DNA of 64,000 nucleotides, taken from contig NZ_KB890762.1 of assembly GCF_000373265.1 (NCBI RefSeq), positions 506,833-570,832 on the forward strand, read 5' to 3'. The stretch's first letter is position 1. Every line of letters begins with the position of its first letter. Of this stretch, positions 45,839 to 54,758 are shown in pieces. The notes beneath the pieces are model-generated. The model was not told where the DNA came from. It searched no databases and saw nothing but the letters and a program-made list of their open reading frames with translations. This DNA comes from Pontibacter roseus DSM 17521 (lineage in GTDB: Bacteria; Bacteroidota; Bacteroidia; Cytophagales; Hymenobacteraceae). The position numbers and the translations under genes were made by a program.

Positions 45839-46960
45839 ATGAGGAGTATGGAACAGCGATACGACACCATCAAACGACTGACTTATTGGCTGCTCTTCCT
45901 TATACTGCTGGTGTATGTGCTGGTAGAAGCACGCGATTTTCTATATCCCCTGGTGATGTCCCTGCTCTTCGCCTACCTGCTATACCCTGTCGTGAAGCGG
46001 CTGGAGAAATGGGGGGTGCCTCGGATTCTGGCCAACCTGATTACCATCGTCACGGCTGTGGCCATAGCGGCGGGGCTCCTGACTCTGCTCTACAAACAGC
46101 TTTCCATTTTCATCACCGATTTCCCGGACCTAAAGGAGAAGGCGCTCCGCAACATCGACGAACTGCAGGCGGTCATTGACCAACGTTTCGGGGATGAGAA
46201 CCAGAAGAACGAGCGTTGGCTGCGGTTGCAGGTCAGCAGTCTTTTTGACCAAAGCGGGAGCCTGATTACGGATGTGCTGCTCGCCACCACCAACACCCTC
46301 GTCAAGTTCGGGCTCATGCCGGTATACATTTTCCTGATGCTCTACTACCGCAACAAATTCGAGAGCTTCATCCTTCGCGTAACATCGCCGCAAAGCCACC
46401 TGAAGGTAAAGCGCCTCATTGACGAAGTATCGCTGGTGACTAAGCGCTACATGAGTGGTGTCGTGATGGTGGTGCTGATACTGTGCGTCATCAACTCGGC
46501 GGGGCTGCTCATCATTGGGGTCGAGTATGCGGTATTACTTGGAATCGTGTCTGCTTTCATCAATTTCATTCCCTATTTCGGTACTTTGATTGGCGGAGCG
46601 GTACCTTTCCTCTATACCTTGGTAGTACAAGGCGACCCACAGAAGACGCTGGCCGTGCTGCTTTTTTTCCTGGTGGTGCAGTTCACCGAAAACAACATCC
46701 TGACGCCCAACATCACCGGCAGCAAAGTCAACATCAACCCCATGTTCACCATCCTGAGCATTATTGTAGGCGGCATGGTCTGGGGACTGCCTGGTATGTT
46801 CGTGTCAGTGCCCTTGCTGGGCATGTTCAAAATCTACTGCGAGAATGAAACCAGCCTGTCGGCCTACTCCTACCTGCTGGGCACGAACGGCACCGAAGAG
46901 CACGCCCTGACCCTGGACAAACTGTTGCGCTTTGTAGGCATCCGCAAGAAGGCAACATAA
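45839..46960 (+). CDS. AI-2E family (TqsA/PerM-like) membrane transporter
   Basis: 373 residues with about eight membrane helices and a soluble segment between the early helices (about 85-150). The conserved FINFIPYFGTLIGGAVPFL and VVQFTENNILTPNITGSKVNINPMFTI blocks identify the AI-2 exporter superfamily. Members export autoinducer-2, act as Na+/H+ antiporters, or have unknown substrates; the specific role cannot be told. Divergent from dbpA. Met4 is an alternative start. Confidence 0.9.
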   Translation: MRSMEQRYDTIKRLTYWLLFLILLVYVLVEARDFLYPLVMSLLFAYLLYPVVKRLEKWGVPRILANLITIVTAVAIAAGLLTLLYKQLSIFITDFPDLKEKALRNIDELQAVIDQRFGDENQKNERWLRLQVSSLFDQSGSLITDVLLATTNTLVKFGLMPVYIFLMLYYRNKFESFILRVTSPQSHLKVKRLIDEVSLVTKRYMSGVVMVVLILCVINSAGLLIIGVEYAVLLGIVSAFINFIPYFGTLIGGAVPFLYTLVVQGDPQKTLAVLLFFLVVQFTENNILTPNITGSKVNINPMFTILSIIVGGMVWGLPGMFVSVPLLGMFKIYCENETSLSAYSYLLGTNGTEEHALTLDKLLRFVGIRKKAT

Positions 46961-46968
46961 ACCTAACG

Positions 46969-47721
46969 CTAGCTGAAAGCAGTGGCAGGCGCGGACGTCT
47001 CTTGCCGCATCAGGATTTTTTGGATGGAGAATAGGTGCATGGTGTAGGCGATGGGGACCAGTAAGGCCGGCAGCAACACAGTAGGAAAGGTCGCTACGAT
47101 GGTGTTCGCCGGCTCATTGAAGAACATCCGGAAGGGGGAAGGGGTAGAGAGCATGGCTACAGAAATAATGTTGAGCAGTAGCGCCATACCTACCAGGTTC
47201 CAAATAAGTGCCAGCTGCCTGCGCTTCCGTCCTTGCCCAAAGCAAACATAAGCGGCTAATGGGGCTGTCAGACCAGTCAGCACGTCCCAGTTTCGACCTT
47301 CAAACGTCATTTGAACGGGAATCAGGTTATCGAGGAACAACAGCCACAGGAACAGCTCTACCGGCACACGGAAAACCTGTATGTAGCAAAGCCAGGAGTC
47401 GGGTACGTGTGCCAGGAAATTCTTGAAAACCGGCCAACGCATGAGCAGCACCACAGAAACCAATGGAGCCACAATAACAATGGCAAACTTGGGTGGTATG
47501 GACGCAAAGTCGCTTAGTATACCAGAAATTGCGAGGGCACTTGCAATGCCTATCCAGATAAGAAGCACCACAGCCACCATGAGATTTCTGCGTCGCGCCT
47601 TTCTGTCAGGTATACCCATCCGGATAAAGGTTTTATATGTGCCTGCCAAGAGGCATACCAGGCAAACAATGGCCAGCGCAACAAAGCCAGCGGCTACCAT
47701 CGGATAATAGGTCTTTTCCAT
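46969..47721 (-). CDS. Seven-helix membrane protein of unknown function
   Basis: 250 residues from MEKTYYPMVAAGF; the frame runs 20 residues further to 47781, but a near-consensus -7 box (GATATTTG, 47746-47753 on the complement) lies in between. Seven hydrophobic segments with a basic loop PDRKARRRN after helix 1 and GQGRKRRQ after helix 5. Contains WPVFKNFLAHVPDSWLCYIQVFRVPVE and GRNWDVLTGLTAP. I do not recognise the family. Immediately downstream of an AraC-family regulator on the same strand, which may control it. Confidence 0.65.
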   Translation of the reverse strand: MEKTYYPMVAAGFVALAIVCLVCLLAGTYKTFIRMGIPDRKARRRNLMVAVVLLIWIGIASALAISGILSDFASIPPKFAIVIVAPLVSVVLLMRWPVFKNFLAHVPDSWLCYIQVFRVPVELFLWLLFLDNLIPVQMTFEGRNWDVLTGLTAPLAAYVCFGQGRKRRQLALIWNLVGMALLLNIISVAMLSTPSPFRMFFNEPANTIVATFPTVLLPALLVPIAYTMHLFSIQKILMRQETSAPATAFS

Positions 47722-47787
47722 AAGCTTGTAGGTATGGTTACTCTGCAAATATCGGCATGTAGCCAGCTTCTTGTTTGACAAAAATTG

Positions 47788-48738
47788 CTAATTCACCTGC
47801 AGCCTGTACTGGTGTGGCGTAGTGCCCATCGCTTTCCGGAAGGCTCTGCTGAACGTGGATACCTCCGGGAAACCACACAACAGTGCAATGTCTCCCACGG
47901 CTAGCCTAGTTTTTGAGAGCAGGCGTTGTGCACGCCTGAGCCGTTGCTGGAGCATGAATTGGTGCGGTGTTGTGCGATGTATGCTCGTGAAGGTGCGCAG
48001 GAAGTGGAATTTAGAAAGACATGCCATAGCAGCCAATCGCTCCAGCGGCGCAGTTTCCGTGGATTTGGAAAGCATATAATCTGTAGCCATACAGACACGG
48101 CGAAATAGTTCCTGCCGGGTAGCCGGCCTGAGCGTAGGTATGCGCAGCACCTGCCTGGTCAGCTCTTTTTTCTGGAAGGCCAAGCCCAGCAATAGGGGCA
48201 AGAGGGCTTCTTCTATTTCCAGGCTACCGCTATGTGGTTGTTTGGAAAGCTGGTGCAGGTGCTGGATAGCTTTTGACATCTGACTGGTCTGAAGCTGCAA
48301 CAGGTTGGGAAATTCACTGACAGCGGATGTACTGGACTCGAAGGGGTTGTCGAGCAGGGTGGTTTGCTCCAGTGACTGACTGTAAACAAAGTCCTCCCAC
48401 ACGTCCCGCCCCAGGTGCATGTTGAACGTCTCCACATCCTGCTCGCTGTCCACTTCCAGCGAGTAGTACTGGGCGCGGTTCGTGATAAAGAAACTGTCTT
48501 CATCTACCTGCACCCGTTGCCTGCCTGTGCTGACGGTGGAGGTACCGCTGATGTTGGTGAAAATGGTGAATGGGCCTTTGATGTTCTGACGGTGACAGTG
48601 GCGTGTGTGGGTGTTGAGGATGACGAGGGGCCAGCCGTCTTTTTTGAGTGGTGCTCCCTTGACCACAAGCCGATTCTCAAAGGCCGTCTCCGCCTGCCTT
48701 TTCAGCCATGCATAGTCTGGGAACTCCTTCAGGAACAT
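47788..48738 (-). CDS. AraC-family transcriptional regulator
   Basis: 316 residues. N-terminal ~200 residues form a cupin-like ligand domain (NISGTSTVSTGRQRVQVDEDSFFITN). The C-terminal double HTH is at about 205-316: LERLAAMACLSKFHFLRTFTSIHRTTPHQFMLQQRL and VGDIALLCGFPEVSTFSRAFRKAMGTTPHQYR, the AraC/XylS signature. Likely activates the adjacent seven-helix membrane protein gene; inducer unknown. Confidence 0.92.
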   Translation of the reverse strand: MFLKEFPDYAWLKRQAETAFENRLVVKGAPLKKDGWPLVILNTHTRHCHRQNIKGPFTIFTNISGTSTVSTGRQRVQVDEDSFFITNRAQYYSLEVDSEQDVETFNMHLGRDVWEDFVYSQSLEQTTLLDNPFESSTSAVSEFPNLLQLQTSQMSKAIQHLHQLSKQPHSGSLEIEEALLPLLLGLAFQKKELTRQVLRIPTLRPATRQELFRRVCMATDYMLSKSTETAPLERLAAMACLSKFHFLRTFTSIHRTTPHQFMLQQRLRRAQRLLSKTRLAVGDIALLCGFPEVSTFSRAFRKAMGTTPHQYRLQVN

Positions 48739-48837
48739 AGGCTTTCATTAAGGTATAAATACATCCTAAAATAACTTATTTACACGCATTCATCTCATCA
48801 GCTATTCTTTTTTTAGCGACCGCACCATTATAGCGGA

Positions 48838-49992
48838 TTAAACTGCCTGTACCGGTGCTGGTTCAATAGCGGCAGGTTTCTTTTTCTCTGGCTTCAGCCC
48901 GAATGGCACCCGCAGCCAAATCACTTTCATGATTACGAAGCGGGTCAGCACGAAGCAAATAAGGAAGGTAGCAGTCACCAGCAACGCGAATTTGGCAGCC
49001 ACAGGCCAGGGCCACTCCCGCATGTAATAGCCCAACACCACTATCACCGTTTGGTGCAAGATGTAGAAGGGGTAGACCATCTGGTTGGCCAGCGGCAAGT
49101 ACCGATGCCTGACGTTCAGGTGCTGCATGGCAAAGCCCAGTATGGTCATTATCCAGCCCCACCGGTTAAACGATTTCAGCACCCAGTACAGGTTCAGCTC
49201 CATACCTTCCAAATCTGGGTCGGGGAGCCAGTAGCGGGTATAAAGCACCGTGACCAGCAGCAGCGAACCGCCCAGGCTATACCACCGAGCCTGCCTGATT
49301 TTATCCTGTAGAGTAGGAGAGGAGATGATGCCAAAGCCGAGCAGGAAAAGGCTGCCATACAGGAAGTGGTTCGCCCAGTCATCTACCAGAGCGTTGGTGG
49401 CATCAAACTTCTCCCGGAGCAGCATCTCGCCGACGCTCAGCAAGAGAGGTACCAGCAGCAAAAACCAGCCTTTGCCGTGTGTAAAATCGGTACGCTTGCT
49501 GCGTAGGAAGCGCAACAGCGGCAGCAGCAACAGGCTATAGGTAAAGATGTAGGCCAGGTACCACAGGTGGTGCCAGCTGAAATTGCCTTCGGGATAGGGT
49601 ATGAACTCGAAGATGGTGGGCCAGAAGGAAGCATAGCTGTAGGTATGGCCTTGGGTGAGACGCTCAAAGTATACCTGGGGCGGCACCACAACCAGGATAC
49701 CCACTAGCAAAGGAACCAGGATGCGCTTCACCCGGTCCATTGCAAAGGCCCCTGCGCCCCGGTAACCCATAGCCAGGTATACGCCCGCCCCTGATATCAG
49801 GAAGATGAGCGACATGCGCCATTGGCTCAGGAAAAGCATGGGAAGCTCCAGCGTCTCGCTCAGCACATTGTTCTTGACGTGCCACTCCCAGGACACGAAA
49901 AACATGCCGGTGTGGTAGAAGATGAGGAGCGAAAAAGCCAGCACCCGCAGCCAGTCCAGCTCGTAACGTCTCGTTTTCAGTTGATTTTCCAT
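48838..49992 (-). CDS. Acyltransferase-3 family membrane protein
   Basis: 384 residues from MENQLKTRRYELDWLRVLAFSLLIFYHTGMFF; the eight extra upstream residues start from a weak codon context. About ten membrane helices. The conserved DWLR and FYHTGMFF with its catalytic His, and the later SWHHLWYL, identify the acyltransferase-3/OafB-like family, which O-acylates polysaccharides or osmoregulated glucans (OpgC-like pattern). Substrate unknown. Flanked by two AraC regulators on the same strand. Confidence 0.88.
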   Translation of the reverse strand: MENQLKTRRYELDWLRVLAFSLLIFYHTGMFFVSWEWHVKNNVLSETLELPMLFLSQWRMSLIFLISGAGVYLAMGYRGAGAFAMDRVKRILVPLLVGILVVVPPQVYFERLTQGHTYSYASFWPTIFEFIPYPEGNFSWHHLWYLAYIFTYSLLLLPLLRFLRSKRTDFTHGKGWFLLLVPLLLSVGEMLLREKFDATNALVDDWANHFLYGSLFLLGFGIISSPTLQDKIRQARWYSLGGSLLLVTVLYTRYWLPDPDLEGMELNLYWVLKSFNRWGWIMTILGFAMQHLNVRHRYLPLANQMVYPFYILHQTVIVVLGYYMREWPWPVAAKFALLVTATFLICFVLTRFVIMKVIWLRVPFGLKPEKKKPAAIEPAPVQAV

Positions 49993-50072
49993 AGTAGATG
50001 CTCTTTTGTGGACCAAACATAACCAAGAGATACTCTGGACATGGCATCTGCCGGCAGGTGCGAGGTGCTAGT

Positions 50073-51221
50073 TTATAGGGAAGCACCCACAGAACTGCTG
50101 TTTTTGCGGAATTGCCCCGGCGTGAGCCCCGTCTGCTTCTTGAAAGCGGAGCTGAAGGCGGACTTGGAGAGGTAGCCCGTCTGCTCGGCTACTTCCTCAA
50201 TCTTGAGGTGCTGCAGGGTGGGGTTTGAAAGGATGTGCTGCGCCTCCTGCACACGCAATTCCGCCAGGTATTCAAAAAAACTCTTGCCCAGGCACTCATT
50301 CAGCGACTGCGACAAGTAGTGTGGAGAGGTATGCAGTTGGCTGGCCAGACCGGGCAGACTGGCAGAGGGCTGCACAAAGAACTTTTGTTCCTCAGCAGCC
50401 CGCAGCCTCTGCAACAACGACTGTTTGGCCTCCTCGCTTAGCGCCGATTTCTCATACTTGACCTGCACCACCGGGCGGAAAAACGCTGAACCCGTCAGCA
50501 TCTTGTAACTTATGAAGAAAAGCTGACCCGTCATGAACACGGCGAAGAGATGGTCGCCCAGGTCTTGCTCAAAGGTGAGCTTGAGCAACAGGAAAAGCAG
50601 GATGGTAGCGGCGTAGAAGAAGAGCAGCATCCTCGACCATGAGTAAAAATAGGTGTTCAGGCGCTGCGACTGCCGGGAGGCACGCAAGTGGAGAAAGGAA
50701 ACTACCACATAGGCGGTGATATGCACCAGTGTCATCTCATTCACCCACTGGGACAAGTATAGCGGGTCCGGGTTCCAGGTATAGGCGACATCCAACCGGG
50801 GCAGGTGCGGGAAATACGCGTTGATATAGGCGTTGTACTTGACCGCCTCAGGCTGCAGCAGGAAAGACAATCGATAGAGGCTGTAGAAGGCAAAAGGAAG
50901 GAAGTGAAGCCACTGCTTTGGTTTCCAATCCTTGCCACACAGGCTCCTCAGCAGCAGGTATGTGACAGGACCCAGGGCAAAGTTGAGCGGCTCCGAAAAA
51001 TTGACGAGCGGCAAGGTACGGAACATGAGCCCCGAGTAACACAGAAAAATCTCCAGAATGACGCTGGCAAAGGAGGCTACCAACGCAGCCAGCAGCAGGT
51101 TGTGATAGGGCTGGCGGTGCGGGCGCCGGAGCAGGAACAGCAAGGTCAAGAAAAATCCCTGAACGACCCCTAGCAATAGCACGGCGGCATACAAATCTAT
51201 CCGGAGAAAGTGTTGACCCAT
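50073..51221 (-). CDS. Membrane-bound AraC-family regulator
   Basis: 382 residues from the ATG at 51221; the frame continues to a TTG at 51260. Seven or so membrane helices fill residues ~10-235, followed by a cytoplasmic AraC HTH (LASQLHTSPHYLSQSLNECLGKSFFEYLAELR ... IEEVAEQTGYLSKSAFSSAFKKQTGLTPGQFRK). This membrane-sensor plus AraC plan is common in Bacteroidota. It lies upstream of the acyltransferase gene on the same strand, about 80 bases away, and is its likely regulator. Confidence 0.9.
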   Translation of the reverse strand: MGQHFLRIDLYAAVLLLGVVQGFFLTLLFLLRRPHRQPYHNLLLAALVASFASVILEIFLCYSGLMFRTLPLVNFSEPLNFALGPVTYLLLRSLCGKDWKPKQWLHFLPFAFYSLYRLSFLLQPEAVKYNAYINAYFPHLPRLDVAYTWNPDPLYLSQWVNEMTLVHITAYVVVSFLHLRASRQSQRLNTYFYSWSRMLLFFYAATILLFLLLKLTFEQDLGDHLFAVFMTGQLFFISYKMLTGSAFFRPVVQVKYEKSALSEEAKQSLLQRLRAAEEQKFFVQPSASLPGLASQLHTSPHYLSQSLNECLGKSFFEYLAELRVQEAQHILSNPTLQHLKIEEVAEQTGYLSKSAFSSAFKKQTGLTPGQFRKNSSSVGASL

Positions 51222-51290
51222 AACAGCTGCTAATGTACTCTTCAGAAGAACAAATTGCAATACGCCCAGGCTATACCTGTGCTTTGGGGC

Positions 51291-52085
51291 TCACCGCATC
51301 CTGCTGCTCATGCCGCCGTCTATTATGAAGGTATGCCCGCTCATGTACGGGCTCTTGCCGGAGCAAATCCACATTATGGTGCTGGCAAATTCTTCTGGAT
51401 AGCCGATGCGCCCTTTTGGTATCAGCTGCTCGTACTGCTGTCGGATGAGCAGGAGCTTGTCGGGGTCGCCTCCTGTCTGCGTTTCCATGGCTTTTTGCAG
51501 TAAAGGCGTATCAAAGGCCCCCGGTACCAGCACATCCACCATTATGTTGGTGCCTACCAGTTCCAAGGCTGCTGACTTGGCCAGCGCAATAACGCCTGCT
51601 TTGGTGGCCGCATAGATGGAACCGTATTCCACTCCGCCCAGACCATTGACCGAAGACACGTTCACGATGTGGCCACCGGCCTCTGGGTGCTGCTGCATGA
51701 GTTCTATCTCGCGTTTCATGCAGAGCCAGACGCTTTTGAGATTGGTGTTGATGGTGTTGTCAAATTCAGCCTCTTCAAATCTGGATAGCGGCTTTCCTAT
51801 ACCTGACTCGCCTGCCGCGTTGTTGATGGCGATGTCTAGCCTGCCATAGCGGGTGTTTATCTCGTCGAACAAGTGGTGCACGTCTGCCATTTCCGACATA
51901 TCAGCTTGAATGAAATGAACTTCTCCATCTATTTTTTCAATGGCTGCTTGTGATTTGGTTTGGCTGCGGGAGGCAATGAGAACGGTGGCGCCGTGTTCTG
52001 CCAAGGCCTTTGCGGTGGCAAAACCCAGCCCTGAGCTGCCACCGGTCACCAAAGCGAGCTTTCCTGAGAAGTCAAATTGAATCAT
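51291..52085 (-). CDS. Short-chain dehydrogenase/reductase
   Basis: 264 residues, classical SDR. Cofactor motif TGGSSGLG at 14-21, NNAAG, catalytic Ser in NVSSVNG, catalytic YAATK (Tyr-x3-Lys), and C-terminal FIIDGGM. Arg at ASRS after strand 2 suggests NADP(H). Reaction unknown. Divergent from the DUF2062 gene, with a 182-base gap carrying a palindrome. Confidence 0.92.
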   Translation of the reverse strand: MIQFDFSGKLALVTGGSSGLGFATAKALAEHGATVLIASRSQTKSQAAIEKIDGEVHFIQADMSEMADVHHLFDEINTRYGRLDIAINNAAGESGIGKPLSRFEEAEFDNTINTNLKSVWLCMKREIELMQQHPEAGGHIVNVSSVNGLGGVEYGSIYAATKAGVIALAKSAALELVGTNIMVDVLVPGAFDTPLLQKAMETQTGGDPDKLLLIRQQYEQLIPKGRIGYPEEFASTIMWICSGKSPYMSGHTFIIDGGMSSRMR

Positions 52086-52194
52086 AGCCTAATTTATCTC
52101 TTATGTGGCCTAATTAAAAAAAGCAGATTGAACAAAAGCGACTGCCGTAGGTTACTTCTGCACCAAACAAGTATTAAAAGAAGCTTATATAGTG

Positions 52195-52207
52195 GCATAA
52201 TTTATGC
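52195..52207. promoter_or_regulatory. Palindrome GCATAA-T-TTATGC between SDR and DUF2062 genes
   Basis: Perfect 13-base palindrome in the divergent gap, 60 bases before the DUF2062 start. The same gap also has CCTAATT repeated at about 52088 and 52110. Possible operator; no known motif. Confidence 0.35.
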
Positions 52208-52267
52208 TGCCTTGTTTGCAACTGTTTAGTACGGTTAGGCGTCTTCTAGTAGAGGGGTGTTCTCCTC

Positions 52268-52834
52268 ATGCATCCATCCTCATTTATTACGGGTTTAGTC
52301 AAAGGTTTGTCATCTTCCATCATCATCGGTTTTTTCAGGCGCAGAATCGTGCAGCCCGTGCTCCAGTTGCTTAAGCAGGGTATGACGCCGCATAAGCTTG
52401 CCGTTACCCTGGCGCTGGGTACAGTGGTGGGCATTCTGCCGGCCCTGGGTGTCACGACGGTGGTGGGAACTGCCCTGGCAGCCCGTCTGCGTCTTAACAT
52501 AGCGGCCACTGTGTTGGTCAGCTACCTGGTGCACCCCATCCAATTACTCCTCATCATCCCGTTCATCAAGGCAGGCATTTTCCTGTTTGGGTTGGATGAA
52601 CTCAAGCTTTCGCTGGATGAGATGATTGCCATGTTTCGCTTGGATTGGCTTGAGGCGCTCAACAAGCTTTGGATGGCTAACCTGGCTGCTGTTTCTGCCT
52701 GGGCTATTTTGGCCCTGCCTGTCGGCGCTGCCCTCTATTTCCTGTTTCTCCCTATCCTGCACCGCGTGCTGCCCAAACCGGCACCAGTCCTGGATGTGCC
52801 TGCCGCACCGCTAACAATCGAGGCGGAGGTATAA
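52268..52834 (+). CDS. DUF2062 membrane protein
   Basis: 188 residues. DUF2062 pattern: FFRRRIVQPVLQLLKQGMTPHKLAVTLALGTVVGILPALG, then helices with YLVHPIQLLLIIPFIKAG; about four membrane helices. Some family members are fused to or sit beside glycosyltransferases; function unknown. Single gene with a terminator. Confidence 0.85.
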   Translation: MHPSSFITGLVKGLSSSIIIGFFRRRIVQPVLQLLKQGMTPHKLAVTLALGTVVGILPALGVTTVVGTALAARLRLNIAATVLVSYLVHPIQLLLIIPFIKAGIFLFGLDELKLSLDEMIAMFRLDWLEALNKLWMANLAAVSAWAILALPVGAALYFLFLPILHRVLPKPAPVLDVPAAPLTIEAEV

Positions 52835-52873
52835 CACGATTTCTTAGCTGTCAAGTATATATTGTACAAACAC

Positions 52874-52901
52874 AAAGGCCAGCCTGGTGAGGCTGGCCTT
52901 T
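52874..52901. terminator. Bidirectional terminator between DUF2062 and OmpA-like genes
   Basis: Perfect 11-bp stem AAAGGCCAGCC (52874-52884) with 52891-52901, loop TGGTGA, T run on the plus strand, weaker on the minus strand. Confidence 0.8.
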
Positions 52902-52922
52902 TGCATGGTATACAGGTATGAC

Positions 52923-53780
52923 TTAGGCATTCTCCAGAATCTGGAACAACTCATCCAGCTTGGGCGTCAGGATGATTTCGGTGCGGCGGTTCTTCTGACG
53001 GGCCTCCTTGGTCTTGGCGTTGTCAAGCGGCACGTAGAGGCTGCGTCCCGATGGCGTCACGCGGTCCGGCTGCACGCCGGATTGGGTCAGAATGCGGGTG
53101 ATTTCTGTAGCACGGAGCACGCTCAAATCCCAGTTGTCCTGCATGCCCACGGTTCCTCTGGCGATTGGCACATCGTCGGTATGGCCTTCCACCACCACGT
53201 TCACATCCTGTTGCTCTTTGAGAACGGCAGCCAGTTTCTTCAGGGCTTCTACGCCCTTAGGGTCCACTTTAGTAGAGCCGGAGTTGAAAAGCAGCTGCTC
53301 TGCCAGCGACACGTATACCTTGCCGTTGCGGATATTCACGGTCAGGTCCTTGTCGTTGAAACCCAGCAATGCGTTGCTCACTTTAGAACGAAGAGCGTTC
53401 ACGGCTTTGTCCTTTTCGTCTAATATGCGCTGCAGCTCTGCCAGGCGCTGCTCCCGCGCCTTCAGGTCGGCGTTGAGCTTGTCTATCTGGCTCTTGTTCA
53501 AGTTGAGCGTCTCGCCCAGAGCTTTGCCTTCTTTCAAGGCCTGTTGCAGGCTCTGTTGGTACTCGGCCTTCTGGCGCTCTAACTCGGCGCGCTCCTGCTC
53601 TAGTCTTGCCTTTTCGTCTTCTAGAGACGCCTTCTGCTGCTCCAGACCAGATTTGTCTATCTCCAGGGAGTTTTTGCGAGCCAGCAGGTCATCGTACTTC
53701 TTTTTGGATACCACACAGGAGGAGAGCGCCATGCTTCCTGCCAACAGGTATACCGATGCTCTGTAAAGATTTTTCTTCAT
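52923..53780 (-). CDS. OmpA-domain lipoprotein with coiled-coil stalk
   Basis: 285 residues. Signal peptide with lipobox ALSSC (Cys22), a long Glu/Lys/Gln-rich coiled coil (about 30-135), then a C-terminal OmpA peptidoglycan-binding domain (about 155-285): VVVEGHTDDVPI, NWDLSVLRATEITRIL, PSGRSLYVPLDN, RRTEIIL. The Asp and Arg that grip diaminopimelate are in TDDVP and KNRRTEI. Likely a lipid-anchored outer-membrane protein tied to the cell wall. Own promoter upstream (TATATTTG, 53818-53825). Confidence 0.93.
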   Translation of the reverse strand: MKKNLYRASVYLLAGSMALSSCVVSKKKYDDLLARKNSLEIDKSGLEQQKASLEDEKARLEQERAELERQKAEYQQSLQQALKEGKALGETLNLNKSQIDKLNADLKAREQRLAELQRILDEKDKAVNALRSKVSNALLGFNDKDLTVNIRNGKVYVSLAEQLLFNSGSTKVDPKGVEALKKLAAVLKEQQDVNVVVEGHTDDVPIARGTVGMQDNWDLSVLRATEITRILTQSGVQPDRVTPSGRSLYVPLDNAKTKEARQKNRRTEIILTPKLDELFQILENA

Positions 53781-53817
53781 ATCACTATACTAAAAGGTTG
53801 GTTCAAGGGTGTCTGAA

Positions 53818-53825
53818 CAAATATA
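53818..53825 (-). promoter_or_regulatory. -7 box of the OmpA-like gene (TATATTTG)
   Basis: Perfect TAnnTTTG on the minus strand, 37 bases before the start. The complement of TTTC (53844-53847) lies 18 bases upstream, a 3/4 match to the -33 TTTG. Confidence 0.55.
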
Positions 53826-53950
53826 GGAATAAAAGGAAAACAGGAAAGGCCAAAACTGCATATTTGCCCGCTTTAGGTAATCATTTGATACCGGAGCTAC
53901 GGTGTCTGCCCACCTCAGGTATTACGGTTTTTGGTATGGCATGAAATGAA

Positions 53951-53978
53951 ATCGCCCCGACTGGTTTGCCGGGGCGAT
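53951..53978 (-). terminator. Terminator downstream of the TPR gene pair
   Basis: Perfect 9-bp stem ATCGCCCCG (53951-53959) with 53970-53978, 10-base loop; TTTCATTT follows on the minus strand. It lies 5 bases past the TPR gene stop. Confidence 0.7.
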
Positions 53979-53982
53979 GCTT

Positions 53983-54684
53983 TTACTGCTCTTCTCCTTT
54001 AAACAGTCCCGTTGGGTCGGGCATCTGTGCCATGAGATTGGCTAAGTACTGGTAGTCTAGCGTGCGCATGTCTATTTCCCGGCTCTTGTGCAGGTAATCC
54101 CAGGCATCGGCGTATTTCTTTTCATGGAACTTTACCTGCGAGAGGTTGAAGAGGGCGTAGGCGTTCTTGCTATCGGCAGCCAACGATTGGTCCAGGTATG
54201 CCGTCGCTTTTTTTAAATCCTTCTTCTTTTTGTTCTCAGTATACAGCTTGAGGTAGGCACCGGCGGCATCGGACAGCAGCAATGAATTTTTGGGCTGGTA
54301 CTTCAAGGCACGCTCGTACAAGCCAATGGCATCCGCTGTATTGCCTTTGCTGTTCTCCACCAGTCCAAAGGCCCAGTAAGTATTGACATTGTCAGGGTTC
54401 AGGAGCCAGGCCAGGTTGAAGCGGTATACGGCTGTGTCAATCTGACCTTCGTTGAAATACTCCCAGCCGCGCTCCATAAAGAAGCTGCTGGCCTCGGTTC
54501 TGCTCGAGAAGCTTTTGTCGCAGCTGCTGAGGAACTTCTCATCGGCCTTCTGCTCCGCCTCCGTTTTAGGAACGTTCCCAAACATAGGCAGTACCTTGGG
54601 ATGTGGTGTGCCAGGTTGCTCCTGTGCAAATGCAGTGGTGGCGCAGAACAGGAGCGCTGTCGCGGCCAATAGTAATTTCTTCAT
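53983..54684 (-). CDS. Secreted TPR protein (paralogue 1)
   Basis: 233 residues from MKKLLLAATALLFCATTAFAQ (signal peptide); the frame opens 9 bases earlier at a TTG. TPR-like units run from about 70 to the end (FNEGQIDTAVYRFNLAWLLNPDNVNTYWAFGLV and so on), ending MAQMPDPTGLFKGEEQ. Clearly paralogous to the next gene. Periplasmic. The pair is in one orientation with a 74-base gap, so probably an operon. Function unknown. Confidence 0.8.
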   Translation of the reverse strand: MKKLLLAATALLFCATTAFAQEQPGTPHPKVLPMFGNVPKTEAEQKADEKFLSSCDKSFSSRTEASSFFMERGWEYFNEGQIDTAVYRFNLAWLLNPDNVNTYWAFGLVENSKGNTADAIGLYERALKYQPKNSLLLSDAAGAYLKLYTENKKKKDLKKATAYLDQSLAADSKNAYALFNLSQVKFHEKKYADAWDYLHKSREIDMRTLDYQYLANLMAQMPDPTGLFKGEEQ

Positions 54685-54758
54685 GTGGTGCAAAATCAGG
54701 TCGGTCGTTGTGTCGGTATTCTCCGTCTAAAATACTGCTTTGAGCCGTAATACACAAA

